DNA of 64,000 bases from Candidatus Bathyanammoxibius amoris. Its GTDB lineage: Bacteria > Planctomycetota > Brocadiia > Brocadiales > Bathyanammoxibiaceae. The DNA is taken from the NCBI GenBank assembly GCA_024451685.1, contig JAMXCW010000004.1:1-64000 (forward strand), written 5' to 3'. Below are positions 26,456 through 37,215 of this stretch, piece after piece (position 1 is the first letter of the stretch; each line of letters opens with the position of its first letter). A program made the translations under genes and the position numbers. Under the pieces are notes generated by a model. It was not told where the DNA came from. It saw nothing but the letters and a program-made list of their open reading frames with translations, and did no database searches.

Positions 26456-28201
26456 TTAATTCCCCACCCCATGTTCCAGGACTGACGACAAGCGCTTACC
26501 CTCTCTCAGTAGTTTTTCAAACTCCTCCGGCGGGACCGGTTTGTTGAACAGCGTCCCCTGTATCTCGTCACACTTTGCCGAGCGCAGAAACTCCAGTTGT
26601 GCCGGGGTCTCCACACCTTCGGCAACGGCCTTCAGCTTCAGGCTGTGCGCCATGGCAACCGTCGCCTTCACGACTGCGTCGTTGTCAGGATGTATCGTAA
26701 GGTCACGCACAAAAGACTGGTCGATCTTCAACTTGTCTACCGGCAGGCGTGTCAGATAGCTCAGCGAAGAATACCCGGTACCAAAATCGTCTATAGCCAC
26801 GTGTACCCCCATGTCTTTTAATTCGGCCAGGGTCCTGGCACCGGCTTCCAGGTCTTTCATCAAGACGGTCTCCGTTATCTCAAGTTCAAGAAGACTGGGG
26901 GGCAGACCGGTATCTTTCAATACGCGGCCGACTACTTCTGGAAGACCCTGTTTCTGGAACATATGGGCCGAAAGGTTCACCGCCACGCATACGGGCGGAA
27001 GCCCGGCCTCCTGCCAGGCCTTATTTTGCTTACACGCAGTCCGCAGCACCCACTCCCCGATGGGTATAATAAGCCCGATATCCTCCGCCAGCGGGATAAA
27101 TTCCGTCGCCGCTACAATACCCCTCTGGTTGTGCCGCCAGCGTGCCAGGGCCTCCATGCCGACAATCTCCCCGGTGTTGAGATTCACCAGAGGCTGGTAG
27201 TATACCATAAGTTCCTGATTTTTCAGAGCGCGTCGCAGGCTGTTTTCCAGTTCCAGTTTCTCAAGCACATTGGTATGCATACTCGGTGAATACAGCTGGT
27301 ACTTATCCCTCCCCTCCTCTTTCGCCCGGTACATGGCGGTATCAGCATTCTTTAACAGTGTCTCAGCGTCTTCGCCGTCATTCGGGAAGAAGGCAACCCC
27401 CATGCTGGTGGTAATAAAGAGTTCATGGCCTTCGAGCATATACGGCTGCTTGATGGATTCTATAATTTTACCGGCAATACCGACCACGTCCTCCACATGG
27501 GGGACCTCAACTATTAACAGAGTAAATTCATCACCTCCCTGACGGGCGACAGTATCCTCCTTACGCACACAGCTTTTGAGCCTGCCCGCGGCGCTCTGCA
27601 GCAGCAGGTCCCCTATGTCGTGCCCCAGCGTGTCATTAATGACCTTGAAGCGGTCCAGGTCGAGGAATATAACGGCCAACATCCGTCCGGTACGCCTTGC
27701 GTGCTCCAGTGCCTGGTCAAGACTCTCCCTGAAGTGTTTCCGGTTTGACAGCCCGGTCAGGGCGTCGTGATAGGCCATGTATTTAATCTTTTCCTCGGCC
27801 TTCTTGCGCTCGACAGCATAGCGCATGGAGCGGACCAGCAGACTGGTGTCCACATTCCCCTTGACCAGATAGTCCTGTGCCCCCTGTTTCACCGCCTCAA
27901 TCGCCATCGTCTCATCGTTCGAACCGCTGAACACTACTATCGGCAGTTCCGGCGCCTTTTCGTGGACACCGCGGAAGGTGTCCAGCCCGACGCTGTCCGG
28001 CAGTCCGAGGTCTAAGAGGACAAGGTTTATCTCGCCCTTCTCAAGACGTTCCAGCCCCCCGGAGAGACGGCCTACCCACTCCAGTTTAAACGGCTCGTCA
28101 CGCGCCTCTGCCAGCATCTCCTTTACAAGACGGGCGTCGCCCGGATTGTCTTCTATCAGTAGCACGTTAATCTTTTCGCTCTCCATTTCCCCTTCTCTCA
28201 T
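26456..28201 (-). CDS. response regulator with GGDEF and EAL domains
   Basis: This protein of about 581 residues has an N-terminal receiver (about 6-125; [23 protein letters not shown]), a diguanylate cyclase domain (about 140-300; active-site [10 protein letters not shown] intact) and a phosphodiesterase domain (about 310-565; [10 protein letters not shown] and [13 protein letters not shown] intact). It could therefore make and degrade c-di-GMP. The ATG at 28201 overlaps the previous stop by ATGA and was preferred over a frame starting ten codons earlier. It is co-transcribed with a receiver protein and a histidine kinase, and it points at the polysaccharide operon that it probably controls. 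Confidence 0.92.
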   Translation of the reverse strand: MREGEMESEKINVLLIEDNPGDARLVKEMLAEARDEPFKLEWVGRLSGGLERLEKGEINLVLLDLGLPDSVGLDTFRGVHEKAPELPIVVFSGSNDETMAIEAVKQGAQDYLVKGNVDTSLLVRSMRYAVERKKAEEKIKYMAYHDALTGLSNRKHFRESLDQALEHARRTGRMLAVIFLDLDRFKVINDTLGHDIGDLLLQSAAGRLKSCVRKEDTVARQGGDEFTLLIVEVPHVEDVVGIAGKIIESIKQPYMLEGHELFITTSMGVAFFPNDGEDAETLLKNADTAMYRAKEEGRDKYQLYSPSMHTNVLEKLELENSLRRALKNQELMVYYQPLVNLNTGEIVGMEALARWRHNQRGIVAATEFIPLAEDIGLIIPIGEWVLRTACKQNKAWQEAGLPPVCVAVNLSAHMFQKQGLPEVVGRVLKDTGLPPSLLELEITETVLMKDLEAGARTLAELKDMGVHVAIDDFGTGYSSLSYLTRLPVDKLKIDQSFVRDLTIHPDNDAVVKATVAMAHSLKLKAVAEGVETPAQLEFLRSAKCDEIQGTLFNKPVPPEEFEKLLREGKRLSSVLEHGVGN

Positions 28202-28638
28202 CTCGGTGGCAGTTTCACTATAGTGAGCCAAAAATCCTCGACAGTCTTTACTATCCCCATGAACTGGTCCAGGTCAACGGGCTTTGTTATGTAGCAGTTG
28301 GCGCCCAGGTTATAGGTCTTCAGGACGTCCTCTTCGGCCTTTGAGGTGGTCAGTATCACTACGGGGATGCGCTTCAGGTCTTTGTCGGCCTTGACCTCTG
28401 CCAGCACCTCGCGTCCGTCCTTCTTCGGCAGGTTCAAGTCCAGTAAGATAATGTCCGGACGGATCGCCCCGGCATATTTGCCCTCCCTGCGCAGGTAGGC
28501 CATGGCCTCTACACCGTCCATGACCACGCTAAGGTTGTTGCGGACCCTGCCCTCCTTGAAGGCCTCCTGCGTCAGGCGCACGTCACCGGGATTGTCCTCC
28601 ACCAGTAGTATCTCGATAGGTCTGTCGTGAAGTTCCAT
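28198..28638 (-). CDS. single-domain response regulator (Rcp1-like)
   Basis: This is a stand-alone 146-residue receiver domain. LLVEDNPGD holds the acidic pair, [14 protein letters not shown] the phospho-accepting Asp, LTTSKAEED the Thr/Ser switch and [11 protein letters not shown] the conserved Lys. It resembles receiver proteins paired with bacteriophytochrome-like or PAS kinases. It lies 9 bp after the PAS-histidine kinase gene and overlaps the REC-GGDEF-EAL start by ATGA, forming a three-gene signalling operon in which it may shuttle phosphate. Confidence 0.93.
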   Translation of the reverse strand: MELHDRPIEILLVEDNPGDVRLTQEAFKEGRVRNNLSVVMDGVEAMAYLRREGKYAGAIRPDIILLDLNLPKKDGREVLAEVKADKDLKRIPVVILTTSKAEEDVLKTYNLGANCYITKPVDLDQFMGIVKTVEDFWLTIVKLPPR

Positions 28639-28647
28639 TTTTGTATT

Positions 28648-30177
<1,530 letters not shown>

Positions 30178-30309
30178 ATAGTTAAAACCTCTGCTCGGGC
30201 TACCCTTCTCGTCGTTGATATTTACATCAACCCAACCCGCAAAATCCAGTCATAAATACCCTGGACGTGCTTTTGGCGAGTAACCAGTTGTGTATAAATT
30301 AACGCCCCA

Positions 30310-30333
30310 TTAAGTAATCTGTCTGTTACTTAA
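30310..30333. promoter_or_regulatory. 8-bp inverted repeat upstream of the kinase operon
   Basis: TTAAGTAA (30310-30317) and TTACTTAA (30326-30333) are perfect arms with an 8-nt spacer, 133 bp upstream of the kinase start. It is a candidate transcription-factor site in the divergent region. Confidence 0.45.
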
Positions 30334-30404
30334 ATCCCCTAAAGCGTATATCATTCCGCGGCCTGAGACAAGGGTTTTCAACGGGCCTGAAGACCGCTGT
30401 TGCG

Positions 30405-30427
30405 ATGTCATGGTGTGACCATGACAT
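30405..30427. promoter_or_regulatory. perfect 10-bp inverted repeat, candidate operator
   Basis: ATGTCATGGT (30405-30414), the spacer GTG and ACCATGACAT (30418-30427) form a near-perfect palindrome between the divergent kinase operon and the nucleotide-sugar dehydrogenase gene. There is no T-run, so a protein-binding operator is more likely than a terminator. Confidence 0.6.
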
Positions 30428-30508
30428 ACCCGACTCATACGGCCAAAAAAGTTCTTGTCTAAGGGCCTATCCGGCGTGTATCCTTTTCTTTACTCAGGAG
30501 ACGCGAGA

Positions 30509-31816
30509 ATGGACCTTGTAGAAAGAATCAAATCAAAAGACGCGAAGGTCGGCGTTATCGGTCTCGGTTATGTCGGGCTGCCGCTTGCCTTTGAGTTCTG
30601 CAAGGCAGGCTTTAACGTAACGGGCCTTGATACAGATAAAGAAAAGGTAGAGTCGCTCGCGCAGGGCAAGAGCTATATTACATATATAGGCGCGTCACAA
30701 ATCAAACGGGCCTCGTCGCTGTTTTCGGCGACGTCCGATTTCTCAAGACTTTCGGACATGGACTGTATTATTGTCTGTGTGCCAACGCCTCTCGACGAGC
30801 ATCTCAGACCCAACCTCTCATACGTCCTCAGCGCAACAAAGGCCATCGCCAGGTGCCTTCGTAAGGAACAACTGATAGTCCTGGAATCCACCACGTATCC
30901 GGGCACCACCGACGAGCAGATGAGACCAATACTTGAGAAGACGGGGTTAAAGGCCGGTGAGGATTTCTACCTGGCATTTTCGCCTGAAAGGATAGACCCC
31001 GACAACAAGGACTTCTCTTTGGCGGACATCCCGAAGGTGGTAGGAGGGTATACAGGTAAATGCCTTGCCGCCGCGCAGACCCTGTATGATTCGATTGTCG
31101 TCAGGACGGTGCCGGTGTCATCGACGAGGGTCGCTGAGGCGACGAAACTCCTGGAGAACATCTACAGGGCGGTGAACATCGCCCATATAAACGAGATGAA
31201 GGTAATATTGGACAAGATGGGGATAGACGTCTGGGAGGTCATTGAGGCTGCAAAAACCAAGCCGTTCGGCTTTCAGCCGTTCTATCCGGGGCCGGGCCTT
31301 GGCGGACACTGCATCCCCATAGACCCGTTCTACCTGACGTGGAAGGCTAAGGAGTATGACTGCACCACTCACTTCATAGAGCTTGCGGCCGAGGTAATCG
31401 CTAACATGTCAAACCACGTTGTGGAAAAAGTGGCATGGGTATTGAACAGGGCCGGAAAGCCGGTTAACGGTTCCAGGATTCTCGTGCTGGGAGTCGCGTA
31501 TAAAAAAGACGTTGACGACCAGAGCAGGTCGCCCGCACTCAAGATTATACAACTCTTAAAGGAACACGGCGCGGAGGTCAGCTACAACGACCCGTACGTC
31601 CCCGTATGCAGAGGGCACCACCATTATCCCGATATCGACATGAAATCCGCAGAACTCACGGAGGAAACGCTGAGAAAAGCGGACCTTGTACTCTTGATAA
31701 CGGACCATACGCCCTATGACTACGGCTTCATAGAAAGACATGCACAACGGATTGTGGATACAAGGAACGTTTTCGCGAGGAACGGAATCAAGAGCGACAA
31801 GGTGCACAAGGCCTGA
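30509..31816 (+). CDS. UDP-N-acetylhexosamine/UDP-sugar 6-dehydrogenase family protein
   Basis: This NAD-dependent nucleotide-sugar dehydrogenase of 435 residues oxidises C6 of a UDP-hexose or UDP-HexNAc to the uronic acid. VGVIGLGYVGLPLAFEFCKAG is the NAD-binding start, AFSPERIDP and STRVAEATKLLENIYRAVNIA lie mid-protein, and the catalytic cysteine sits in GGHCIPIDPFYL. The layout is closer to the WecC/TviB/WbpA group (HexNAc) than to UDP-glucose dehydrogenase. The ATG at 30509 is preceded eight bases earlier by CAGGAG; the longer TTG frame is unlikely. It may supply precursor for the GT2 synthase upstream or for other surface glycans. Confidence 0.88.
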   Translation: MDLVERIKSKDAKVGVIGLGYVGLPLAFEFCKAGFNVTGLDTDKEKVESLAQGKSYITYIGASQIKRASSLFSATSDFSRLSDMDCIIVCVPTPLDEHLRPNLSYVLSATKAIARCLRKEQLIVLESTTYPGTTDEQMRPILEKTGLKAGEDFYLAFSPERIDPDNKDFSLADIPKVVGGYTGKCLAAAQTLYDSIVVRTVPVSSTRVAEATKLLENIYRAVNIAHINEMKVILDKMGIDVWEVIEAAKTKPFGFQPFYPGPGLGGHCIPIDPFYLTWKAKEYDCTTHFIELAAEVIANMSNHVVEKVAWVLNRAGKPVNGSRILVLGVAYKKDVDDQSRSPALKIIQLLKEHGAEVSYNDPYVPVCRGHHHYPDIDMKSAELTEETLRKADLVLLITDHTPYDYGFIERHAQRIVDTRNVFARNGIKSDKVHKA

Positions 31817-32180
31817 CGTTTTTATAACCTCCCTTGAGTAAGACCGTGTATCTGACCAGCCCCTCTTAAACATACATAAAGTGTAAAGAGGGTCACTCTC
31901 ATAACCCCTAATAGAATTAAATAGATAGCAATAGACAGGAAAACAGCCCACCCTAAACAATTTAATTTAAAGAAAAATAGAGGAAGGAGGCACTCCCGCG
32001 AAAGCACTTACATGCCGGGTTCATTCTCAGGGAGTGGAGTAACCGAATAATTTTTGTGAAGTGACGAGATACTTCGCCAGTTCCTTCGCTAATAAGGCTC
32101 GGAGACACAGGCGTATTGGAGTGATTCTCTCAGACTCTCAGAACTCTCAGATTAGGGGGGACTGTCTACCGGAAAACAGT
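31817..32180. other. intergenic region between converging genes
   Basis: No gene-like frame is seen on either strand. The only pattern is a short triplicate of CTCAGA/CTCAG units near 32128-32150. No clear terminator was found, although both flanking genes end here. Confidence 0.5.
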
Positions 32181-33629
32181 TTATGAGGCGCTGTTGGGGG
32201 GAATGGGGTCATTCTTACTGCTGTAGATAAAATCGGATAAACTCTTTTCTATTACTTCATCTTCCAGCATTTCCTTCATCTCAAAGAGACCGTCATCACC
32301 TAGACTGTCGGCCTCGTCCACCGGGCTATCGGCCACTACACCCGTGTTGCTGTAGACGATGTCGGACGCGTCAATCTCTAGCGTATCGCCTTCTACGGTA
32401 TTATAAACGACGTCGACGCGTGCAATCTCCATCACCTCCTCCAGGCCGTCATCCGCGGTCAGTCCGGGAGTGGAAGCTAAATAGGTAAAATTATCGCCGC
32501 CCGTTGTGTCGCCAACCGCAGTCGTCCCGGTATCTCCCGATTCCAGGGCCTTGTCCAGCACGCTGTCCCTCAGCAGAGTGTCCAGTTCCCGAGGCGACTC
32601 GGTGGCCCGCCCTGCACCATTGGCATGGGCAAGCTGCACCCCCTCTATTACTTCTTCAGGGGTATCTTCACCCGGCTTGATGGCAGTGATGGCGCCGCTA
32701 TCCTCATCTGCCACGCTGGGTTCCTCGTTAGCGCCCTCGGCCACAAGGACTGCCCCGCCGCTGTTGGCAATCGCTATTTTCTCCTTGATGGCCTGTATGT
32801 CAGTGTTAGAGGCGACGTAGTTCTTCCAATACGATTCTTTCTCCTTCACCAGCTTCTCGACAATGGGAATATTCGCGACCAGCTCCCGGCAGGCCTCGTC
32901 TGCGGCCCTGGCCAAATGAAGTTTCCGGACGTTAAAAGTGTTTTGCAGAGAGGTGGCAATCATGTCTATCGGGCTGAACGCCATGCGGAACTTGTTGTCG
33001 CGTCTTACCTCGCTCGCGATAAAAAGATCCTGGCCGTCCTTACCTGATACGCACTTCACCGAGAGCCCTACGGCCACCTGAGTGTAAAGGAATAAATACT
33101 TGGCGCTGTACTTAGTCATTTTTCCATATATCACGGCATCCACTCCGAGCACCTTGGCAAGGTCGCGCGCGTCCGTGTTATAAAGTTGTTCGGAGTTGTT
33201 TATCTCTAATTCCTTCAGGATGGTGTCCGTCTCCATCAAGCTAAGAAGCTCAAATTCCCTGAGCGACATGTAGGCAAAGAAGAACTTTCTCAGCCTGTTG
33301 GCGTAGGTCCAGCTCCAGTCATCCTCTTCCTGTTCGTCACGGGCCGTAACGGGTATCCAGTTGAGCCTGAAATTGCCTCCCTCCAGGTTCTCAAACGGCA
33401 GGATGGCAATCTTTCTGGGTGGGTCGTCGAGAAATGACTGGGAGTACTGCACTTTGCCTGTGGCGGGGTCAAGTTGGGCGGCCCTGTCCAGTGCGGTCTT
33501 TTTCCCGAAGGTTCCGTTTTCCTGCTCTGACCGGTAAAACGGGTCGTCACTCTTCCAGACCAGGTCGTGACTCTGCATGGCACAACCGGCAACTAAGAAT
33601 AACGACAAAAAGAGTACAAAGCCCTTCAT
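32181..33629 (-). CDS. DUF799/GNA1162-like lipoprotein with acidic C-terminal extension
   Basis: This 482-residue lipoprotein has lipobox LVAGC at Cys16. Residues about 70-260 resemble the GNA1162/DUF799 family: KIAILPFEN, a segment on gene products that accumulate (LAKVLGVDAVIYGKMTKYSAKYLFLYTQVAVGL cut here for length), and a downstream strand-rich core. The remaining 200 residues are acidic, Ser/Gly/Thr-rich and of low complexity, a part I cannot assign. It is probably anchored to the periplasmic side of a membrane and involved in envelope assembly. It stands alone. Confidence 0.7.
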   Translation of the reverse strand: MKGFVLFLSLFLVAGCAMQSHDLVWKSDDPFYRSEQENGTFGKKTALDRAAQLDPATGKVQYSQSFLDDPPRKIAILPFENLEGGNFRLNWIPVTARDEQEEDDWSWTYANRLRKFFFAYMSLREFELLSLMETDTILKELEINNSEQLYNTDARDLAKVLGVDAVIYGKMTKYSAKYLFLYTQVAVGLSVKCVSGKDGQDLFIASEVRRDNKFRMAFSPIDMIATSLQNTFNVRKLHLARAADEACRELVANIPIVEKLVKEKESYWKNYVASNTDIQAIKEKIAIANSGGAVLVAEGANEEPSVADEDSGAITAIKPGEDTPEEVIEGVQLAHANGAGRATESPRELDTLLRDSVLDKALESGDTGTTAVGDTTGGDNFTYLASTPGLTADDGLEEVMEIARVDVVYNTVEGDTLEIDASDIVYSNTGVVADSPVDEADSLGDDGLFEMKEMLEDEVIEKSLSDFIYSSKNDPIPPNSAS

Positions 33630-33760
33630 TATCCCGATTTCCCCCCACTTTAGAAGCGATTTGCTGTGAGCAGCCCACTCCCAGCTTAATCTTAAGAGTA
33701 TAAGGCTTTAGACGCTAGTGTCAACAAATAATTCCTGAAAATTTTGCATAAATCATTGCC

Positions 33761-33788
33761 TTGACAGGGGATGTTTTTGTGTTATATT
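33761..33788 (+). promoter_or_regulatory. sigma70-type promoter of tRNA-fMet
   Basis: TTGACA (33761-33766), 16 bp, then TATATT (33783-33788). The predicted start near 33795 lies about nine bases before the mature tRNA. Confidence 0.7.
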
Positions 33789-33803
33789 ATTTTATATAAA
33801 GAA

Positions 33804-33880
<77 letters not shown>

Positions 33881-33890
33881 TTTGCCATAT

Positions 33891-33926
33891 AAGGACTTAG
33901 GATAAAATCCCGAGTCCTTCTTTTTT
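33891..33926 (+). terminator. Rho-independent terminator after tRNA-fMet
   Basis: AAGGACT (33891-33897) pairs with AGTCCTT (33913-33919), with an inner GGAT/ATCC pair, followed by CTTTTTT. It begins 10 bp after the tRNA. Confidence 0.85.
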
Positions 33927-34170
33927 GGCCTGAGGTGCCCGAAAAGTGTCCGCCTGTAAAAAATTGCCACATTAATGCGGACCTGTCTTACATTACCCGG
34001 CCATTTTCTATTAACTGTTTTTAAAATAAACCGGCCTAAACTCCTACCCCGCCGCCAACATCATTTAAAGTCGACACATTTTCAGGTATCATAAATATCC
34101 CGGAAAAATGCACCGGAATTTTTTTGGCGGTCTTTTTGGCGGTTCTTTTGACGGAAAAGGGGTGGTATTC

Positions 34171-35373
34171 GTGTCTGACCCGTTCTTCGATGAGATAGGT
34201 CTAAATAATGCGGAGAAAGAGCGGCTGCTGCTATCCGAAAAATACGCAACCAAAAGTTCCGACGGCCTTCGCAGGCGCCCGGAGGTGGAGGACGACCTGC
34301 GGGGCGCATTTTCACGTGACGCCGACCGTATACTCCACTCCGGCGCATACACAAGGTACATAGACAAGACCCAGGTTTTTTACCTCGTCCCCCACGACCA
34401 TATCACCCACCGGGTGCTCCACGTCCAGCTTGTATCGAAGATATCCCGGGTGATCGGGCGGGCCATGGGGCTCAACGAAGACCTGATAGAGGCCGTCGCG
34501 CTGGGACACGACCTGGGACACTGCGCCTACGGCCATGACGGTGAAGACTATCTCTCCGCACTGTGCGTGGAACACGGCATCGGCATGTTCGTTCATTCCG
34601 TCCAGGGCGTCCGCTTCCTGAACAGGATTGAATGGCAGGGCAGGGGCATGAACCTGACCCTGCAGGTACTCGACGGCATCCTCTGCCACGACGGGGAGAG
34701 CGACCTGCTCACACTTAAACCATACCGCAACAAAACATGGACCGACCACGAAAGAGAGTTGAAAGAAAAGATGGACGAAAGCGTACGGGCGAAGCCCCTG
34801 CCCATGACCCTTGAGGCGTGTGTGGTCAGGCTGGCGGACGGTATCAGCTATGTGGGACGAGACATTCAAGACGCCATCACCCTGAGCCTTATCGGACGGA
34901 AAGACATCCCCGCCGACTGTGTAGAGACCCTCCGCATAGACCCCGACAAGATAGTCGCAACACTGGTAAACACCCTGGTCAGGGATTTAATCAGGAACAG
35001 CCTGGACAGGGACCGCGCGGCCTTTAGTAGACATGTCTCTAAAGCTTTCGTTAAGCTGAAAAATTTCAACTACGAGAACATTTACAAAAACCCCCGGATA
35101 AAGACGCAGGCACAAAAGATACAAAAAATCTTCCGGTTTATGTTCGAGTCCTTCATCAAACACGTAGAGCAGGGCAATGAAGATTCCCGCATATTCAAAG
35201 ACTTTTTGGATAATAAGAACGACGACTATTCGCGTAACACCCAACCGGCGGAAAAAGTCAGGGACTTTATCGCGGGTATGACGGACAATTACTTTATCGA
35301 CTGCTTTGAGGAACTGCCCTCCCGGCCCGAAGGCCTGACACCGCCGGAACCATTCGGCTACATAATTCCATGA
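34171..35373 (+). CDS. HD-domain dNTP triphosphohydrolase (dGTPase-like)
   Basis: This metal-dependent HD hydrolase of about 400 residues probably cleaves dNTPs to deoxynucleoside and triphosphate. DADRILHSGAYTRYIDKTQVF, the HRVLHVQLVSKISR segment and HDLGHCAYGHDGEDYLS carry the HD ligands; GLRRRPEVEDDLRGAFSRD is the usual N-terminal lead. The GTG at 34171 with AAGGGG eight bases upstream is preferred. An ATG at 34108 would add a low-complexity FFGGLFGGSF stretch encoded by a short DNA repeat. A second member of the family lies at 50772. The two differ in length and in the region after the HD motif, so their roles probably differ. Confidence 0.85.
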   Translation: MSDPFFDEIGLNNAEKERLLLSEKYATKSSDGLRRRPEVEDDLRGAFSRDADRILHSGAYTRYIDKTQVFYLVPHDHITHRVLHVQLVSKISRVIGRAMGLNEDLIEAVALGHDLGHCAYGHDGEDYLSALCVEHGIGMFVHSVQGVRFLNRIEWQGRGMNLTLQVLDGILCHDGESDLLTLKPYRNKTWTDHERELKEKMDESVRAKPLPMTLEACVVRLADGISYVGRDIQDAITLSLIGRKDIPADCVETLRIDPDKIVATLVNTLVRDLIRNSLDRDRAAFSRHVSKAFVKLKNFNYENIYKNPRIKTQAQKIQKIFRFMFESFIKHVEQGNEDSRIFKDFLDNKNDDYSRNTQPAEKVRDFIAGMTDNYFIDCFEELPSRPEGLTPPEPFGYIIP

Positions 35374-35425
35374 ACATTATGAATGACAAAAGATTCCTGT
35401 CATATTTTTTTGGAGAAAAATAATT

Positions 35426-35731
35426 ATGGACATAATAGACATATCCGGGCACAAGGGAGGTTTTTTCAAGATCCTTCAGCAGACGGAGAAGACCCAGTCG
35501 GCGGTGATGACTTTCGAGGTGGGACAGGACTCCGGAGGGGAAGACTCACACCCCGGCGACCAGATTATTTACGTCGTGGAAGGCAGGGCGTTCGTGCGCG
35601 CGGGAAAGGAGGAGGCTGTGGCCGGACCGGGGATGCTGCTCACCATCCCGGCGGGCGTTAGCCACTACGTGAGGAATGAGGGAGACGTGCCGCTGTTCAT
35701 CCTAACCGTGTATGCCCCGCCATCCTTTTGA
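35426..35731 (+). CDS. small cupin-domain protein
   Basis: This 101-residue single cupin barrel has GGEDSHPGDQIIYVVEGRAFVRAG as cupin motif 1 (one His, Gln/Asp instead of some ligands) and PAGVSHYVRNEGDVPLFILTVYAPP as motif 2 with a conserved His. It probably binds a metal and a small ligand; the substrate is unknown. GGAG lies 11 bases before the ATG. It converges with the selenoprotein gene (6 bp apart) and is downstream of the dNTPase gene. Confidence 0.85.
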   Translation: MDIIDISGHKGGFFKILQQTEKTQSAVMTFEVGQDSGGEDSHPGDQIIYVVEGRAFVRAGKEEAVAGPGMLLTIPAGVSHYVRNEGDVPLFILTVYAPPSF

Positions 35732-35737
35732 CAATTT

Positions 35738-36475
35738 CTATAATTTCTCCAGCGCCCCGATTACCTCTTCGGGCGCCGGGCGGACCATAAAATTCGGCGC
35801 AACCCGCATCCAGCGGATTTTGCCCTCTTTGTCTATAACAATCGTCGCCGGCCTCGCGATGTCCCCGCCTTCGTGCCCCTTCGGGTGCACAAGACCGTAC
35901 TGCGCGATGACCTGGCACTTTGGATCGGAGAGCAGCGTTACGTCAAAACCAAGTTTTTCATCCTTAAAGACCCTGAGTGATTCCACACTATCCGTGCTGA
36001 CCGCCACCAGCCTCGCCTCCAACCCCTTAACGTCCGGTATCCTTGCCCCAAGACCTTGGAGCTCCGCGTTGCACGTCATTCACCACACCCCGCGGTAGAA
36101 TACCAGTACAACGTTTTCCTTTCCGCGGAGGTCTGAGAGGACAAACTCCCTGTCTTCAGAGTCGGGCAGCTTGAAGCCAGGGGCCTCGTTCCCGACCGCG
36201 ACATTGACATGCGCCTCGGGCAGCGACGCGAGGCCGAAACGCACGTATAGAAACCCCGCGGCTATTACCAGCGTGACCGCCAGCGCCACAGAGGTGCCGG
36301 TTGAATGTTCCTGTCTTAATTGTATTAACGCCCAGGACACCGCTATCAGGAGGATAAAGACGTTGGGCCAGGCAGTGTTCCTTACCCAGGGGATTTTGAG
36401 TAGTAGAAAATAGGCCACCGGCCCGCCCAACAGGGCGAGAAAGACGGGACCCATGCAAAGAATGTTGGACTTCAT
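35738..36475 (-). CDS. membrane-anchored peroxiredoxin-like selenoprotein with in-frame TGA as selenocysteine
   Basis: Two abutting frames on the same phase form one 245-residue protein if the TGA at 36082-36080 is read through. The N-terminal 131 codons hold about three transmembrane helices (about 8-28, 36-52, 61-80) and the start of an AhpC/TSA thioredoxin fold (NEAPGFKLPDSEDREFVLSD, VLVFYRGVW). The C-terminal 113 codons continue the fold (CNAEL, STDSVESL, LLSDP, GLVHPKGHEGGDIARPATIVID). The TGA stands at the peroxidatic cysteine position: FYRGVW-U-MTC gives a U-x-x-C pair (U132, C135). A bacterial SECIS-like hairpin follows the TGA. It is probably a Sec-dependent peroxidase facing one side of the membrane. 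A plain nonsense mutation is the alternative. Confidence 0.82.
36045..36062 (-). promoter_or_regulatory. bacterial SECIS-like hairpin
   Basis: On the minus strand, 17 bases after the TGA, GCTCCAA (36062-36056) pairs with TTGGGGC (36051-36045) in a seven-pair stem closed by the loop GGTC. The loop begins about 24 bases after the TGA and its first two bases are G. Both features fit the published rules for bacterial selenocysteine insertion elements (short apical loop starting with G, about 16-37 nt downstream). Confidence 0.75.
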
Positions 36476-36585
36476 TGGTCAGTAGCCAGTAACTAGTTTA
36501 TACCAGAGTGATAAACCGGCGGGGGGTTTTCTTGATAAAAGCTCAGTCCGGACCTATCCAGTCAGATTGAAAAGACCTGCTGCTA

Positions 36586-36678
36586 TTATTTACCCTTGGC
36601 CTTTCTCTGGCGCCTCTTGAGCAGGTACTTCTTCCTGTTCAGCCTGTGTTTCTGCTTACCTTCAAAACCTGCTGCCAC
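36586..36678 (-). CDS. 30-residue strongly basic protein
   Basis: GTG at 36678-36676 with AAAGGAGG six bases upstream opens a 30-codon frame, about half Lys, Arg or Gln: MAAGFEGKQKHRL, then NRKKYLLKRRQRKAKGK. The excellent ribosome-binding site and tight frame argue that it is real although it is very short. The composition recalls small ribosome-associated or RNA-binding proteins. I do not recognise the family. It lies between the selenoprotein and a PEGA lipoprotein, on the same strand as both. Confidence 0.6.
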   Translation of the reverse strand: MAAGFEGKQKHRLNRKKYLLKRRQRKAKGK

Positions 36679-36750
36679 TAAATTCCTCCTTTAAAACGAA
36701 TTGATACGCCAGATAAACTACCACAAATCAGGCACATGTACAACCAACAC

Positions 36751-37215
36751 TTACGGAATCTCGGTAGAAAAGGCCTTGACCCGAAGCTCAGCGGCCTCCC
36801 TTTCCAGTCTTTCTTTAACCTCAACCAACGGCACAAACTTCTTTTTCCTCAATTTAATGCTCAGGAAATGGTCGTCCTCTATTTTCATCGGCACTATTAC
36901 CTCGGAAAAGAAGTCTATGGGGAACCTCTGGTAATATGGCGTGTCTATCTTCGCGTACAGAGTCTCCCTTTCGTATTCCAGCGTCCCGTCCTTGTCTCTC
37001 TTCTCTATCACAATCTTCCGTGTGCCGTAGTAGGTAAACTCCATCACCACCGGGCTCTCGCCGATCAGCTCGTTATCGACGAATACCTGCGCTCCCGGAG
37101 GGTCTGTCTTGATGGTAAGCGTCCTGGTCACGCATCCGGCACCGCTCAGGATAATAAGCGCCAGGCATGCACATAGCTGAAAATACCTGCTGTTATTGTT
37201 CAAGAAAGACAACAT
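36751..37215 (-). CDS. PEGA-domain lipoprotein
   Basis: This protein of about 154 residues begins MLSFLNNNSRYFQLC and has a lipobox LSGAGC near residue 28, followed by a PEGA domain (IKTDPPGAQVFVDNELIGESP and YYGTRKI) that commonly binds surface glycans or proteins. The remainder is charged. The ATG at 37215 was chosen; a TTG three codons upstream with GGAG is possible. Its 5' end overlaps the upstream phosphoesterase gene by about 23 bp, so the two are co-translated. Confidence 0.8.
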   Translation of the reverse strand: MLSFLNNNSRYFQLCACLALIILSGAGCVTRTLTIKTDPPGAQVFVDNELIGESPVVMEFTYYGTRKIVIEKRDKDGTLEYERETLYAKIDTPYYQRFPIDFFSEVIVPMKIEDDHFLSIKLRKKKFVPLVEVKERLEREAAELRVKAFSTEIP

